64,000 nucleotides of DNA from Roseivirga sp. 4D4 (GTDB taxonomy: Bacteria > Bacteroidota > Bacteroidia > Cytophagales > Cyclobacteriaceae): positions 1,285,001 through 1,349,000 of the forward strand of contig NZ_MDGP01000001.1 in NCBI RefSeq assembly GCF_001747095.1, written 5' to 3'. This document shows, in pieces, positions 63,319-64,000 of the stretch. The stretch's first letter is position 1, and the number at the start of each line of letters is the position of its first letter. Under the pieces are notes generated by a model. It searched no databases, had not been told where the DNA came from, and worked only from the letters and a program-made list of their open reading frames with translations. A program made the translations under genes and the position numbers.

Positions 63319-63693
63319 CTACATTTCAGCAATACATTCTATTTCGACCAGTGCATCGAGTGGTAGTCCTGCGACTGCCACAGTTGTTCTGGCTGGTGTA
63401 TGCCCCTCAAGCATTTCCCCATAAACCTGATTCATCTTTTCGAAATTGGTCATATCGCTGAGGTAAACATTGCACTTCACAATGTTTTGAATCGTTAAAC
63501 CTTGTGAGGCAAGTACTGCCTTTAAATTGGTCATGACTTGTTTGGTCTGGCCCTCAACGGTGCTACTTTCCACCTTTCCGGTATCAGGATTTATACCCGT
63601 CTGTCCTGAACAGAAAACCAGGTTACCAGATTTGATAGCTGAAACATAAGGCCCTAAGGCCTTGGGAGCTCCTTTGGCAGTAATCTTTTCCAA
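63319..63693 (-). CDS. RidA family enamine/imine deaminase
   Basis: The 124-residue protein has KGAPKALGPYVSAIKSGNLVFCSGQTGINPDTG, VMTNLKAVLASQGLTIQNIVKCNVYLSDM and the C-terminal PARTTVAVAGLPLDALVEIECIA, which includes the active-site Arg. It hydrolyses reactive enamines from PLP enzymes. It abuts the DUF4399 gene. Confidence 0.95.
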   Translation of the reverse strand: MEKITAKGAPKALGPYVSAIKSGNLVFCSGQTGINPDTGKVESSTVEGQTKQVMTNLKAVLASQGLTIQNIVKCNVYLSDMTNFEKMNQVYGEMLEGHTPARTTVAVAGLPLDALVEIECIAEM

Positions 63694-64000
63694 TTACTTG
63701 ACAATAACGGTAATAGTCTTGCTCCATTCTGGTCCATAAGACTGATGAACACCATTAGCAAATTGAAGCGTTAAGGTGTGTTCTCCCGGAGTCAATTCCA
63801 ATGTTGTTTCAGTTTGGCCTTTTCCAAAGTGAATATGTGTTTTATCGGCTGGAACCATCTCTCCAGTCTTTAGCGAAGAGCCGTCAATGATGATATGATG
63901 ATGTCCTGTACCTTTAATAATCTCGCCAGCAGGCTTAATTTCCATTCCACTCACTCCCATTTTTACTAAAACAGAAGTGCCTACCTCTTGTCCGTCTTCA
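63694..64000 (-). CDS. partial DUF4399 protein, N-terminus outside window
   Basis: The frame is open to the right edge. The visible part has GQEVGTSVLVKMGVSGMEIKP, GTGHHHIIIDG, HIHFGKGQTETTLELTPGEHTLTLQFANG and WSKTITVIV, the DUF4399 pattern. An internal ATG at 63960 is only a Met within the domain. It directly precedes the RidA gene on the same strand. Confidence 0.88.
   Translation of the reverse strand, partial: EDGQEVGTSVLVKMGVSGMEIKPAGEIIKGTGHHHIIIDGSSLKTGEMVPADKTHIHFGKGQTETTLELTPGEHTLTLQFANGVHQSYGPEWSKTITVIVK

Overview
The window comes from a Bacteroidota chromosome, most likely the order Cytophagales (Roseivirga/Fulvivirga/Marivirga-type). Evidence: a short 287-residue primary sigma factor; parE-parC as adjacent topoisomerase IV genes; DUF5686, START-like and DUF349 proteins typical of the phylum; bshB1 of bacillithiol synthesis; A-rich leaders with few Shine-Dalgarno sites; and promoters of the TAnnTTTG type. 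No phage, IS transposase or CRISPR array is visible.

Bases 1-17340 form a stress/dormancy-type island. It carries two Hsp20 chaperones, four tandem-domain universal stress proteins (three in a row), a TerB-like protein, a DUF1801 protein, an M50 site-2 protease with CBS domains, a stand-alone CBS protein, a Na/Pi cotransporter, an adaptor-FtsX-ATPase efflux set, a dodecin, an eRF1-like protein, a YtfI-like/GerW (YtfJ) pair and several unknown membrane or lipoproteins. The main discovery is that these genes share one promoter design. Fifteen perfect copies of the palindrome TGAY-N4-RTCA lie in their upstream regions, mostly in pairs whose centres are exactly 22 bp apart, and the proximal box is 29.5 or 30.5 bp from the first base of a TAnnTTTG-like -7 element. 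This looks like an undescribed regulon of a dimeric activator, probably Crp/Fnr-like. The regulator itself is not encoded here.

Bases 17358-41058 are core housekeeping: tRNA-Thr, DUF349, YqgE, pdxH, bshB1, trxB, rpoD, pnp, rpsO, an LptF/G permease, a START-like protein, tRNA-Met, rplT-rpmI-infC-thrS, a DUF5686 outer-membrane protein, trmH, and parC-parE, nearly all on the minus strand. infC appears to start at an AUC codon behind a strong Shine-Dalgarno. A palindrome-rich 94-bp segment between 11-bp direct repeats sits at the 5' end of tRNA-Met.

Bases 41208-64000 are a mixed metabolic region: two tandem membrane fatty-acid-hydroxylase/sterol-desaturase paralogues, small lipoproteins, a CvfB-like S1 protein, a secreted endonuclease/phosphatase-family protein, cutC, 3-hydroxybutyryl-CoA dehydrogenase, DinB, YdeI-like and DUF998 proteins, an ArsR-SRPBCC pair with a twin-palindrome operator, rsmE, a fused SpmA-SpmB protein, DUF2911, an S9 peptidase, a TPR protein, an AraC-GyrI regulator, an exported VOC protein, RidA and a partial DUF4399 gene. 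An acyl-CoA-binding-protein gene at 53439-53696 is interrupted by one in-frame TAA codon.
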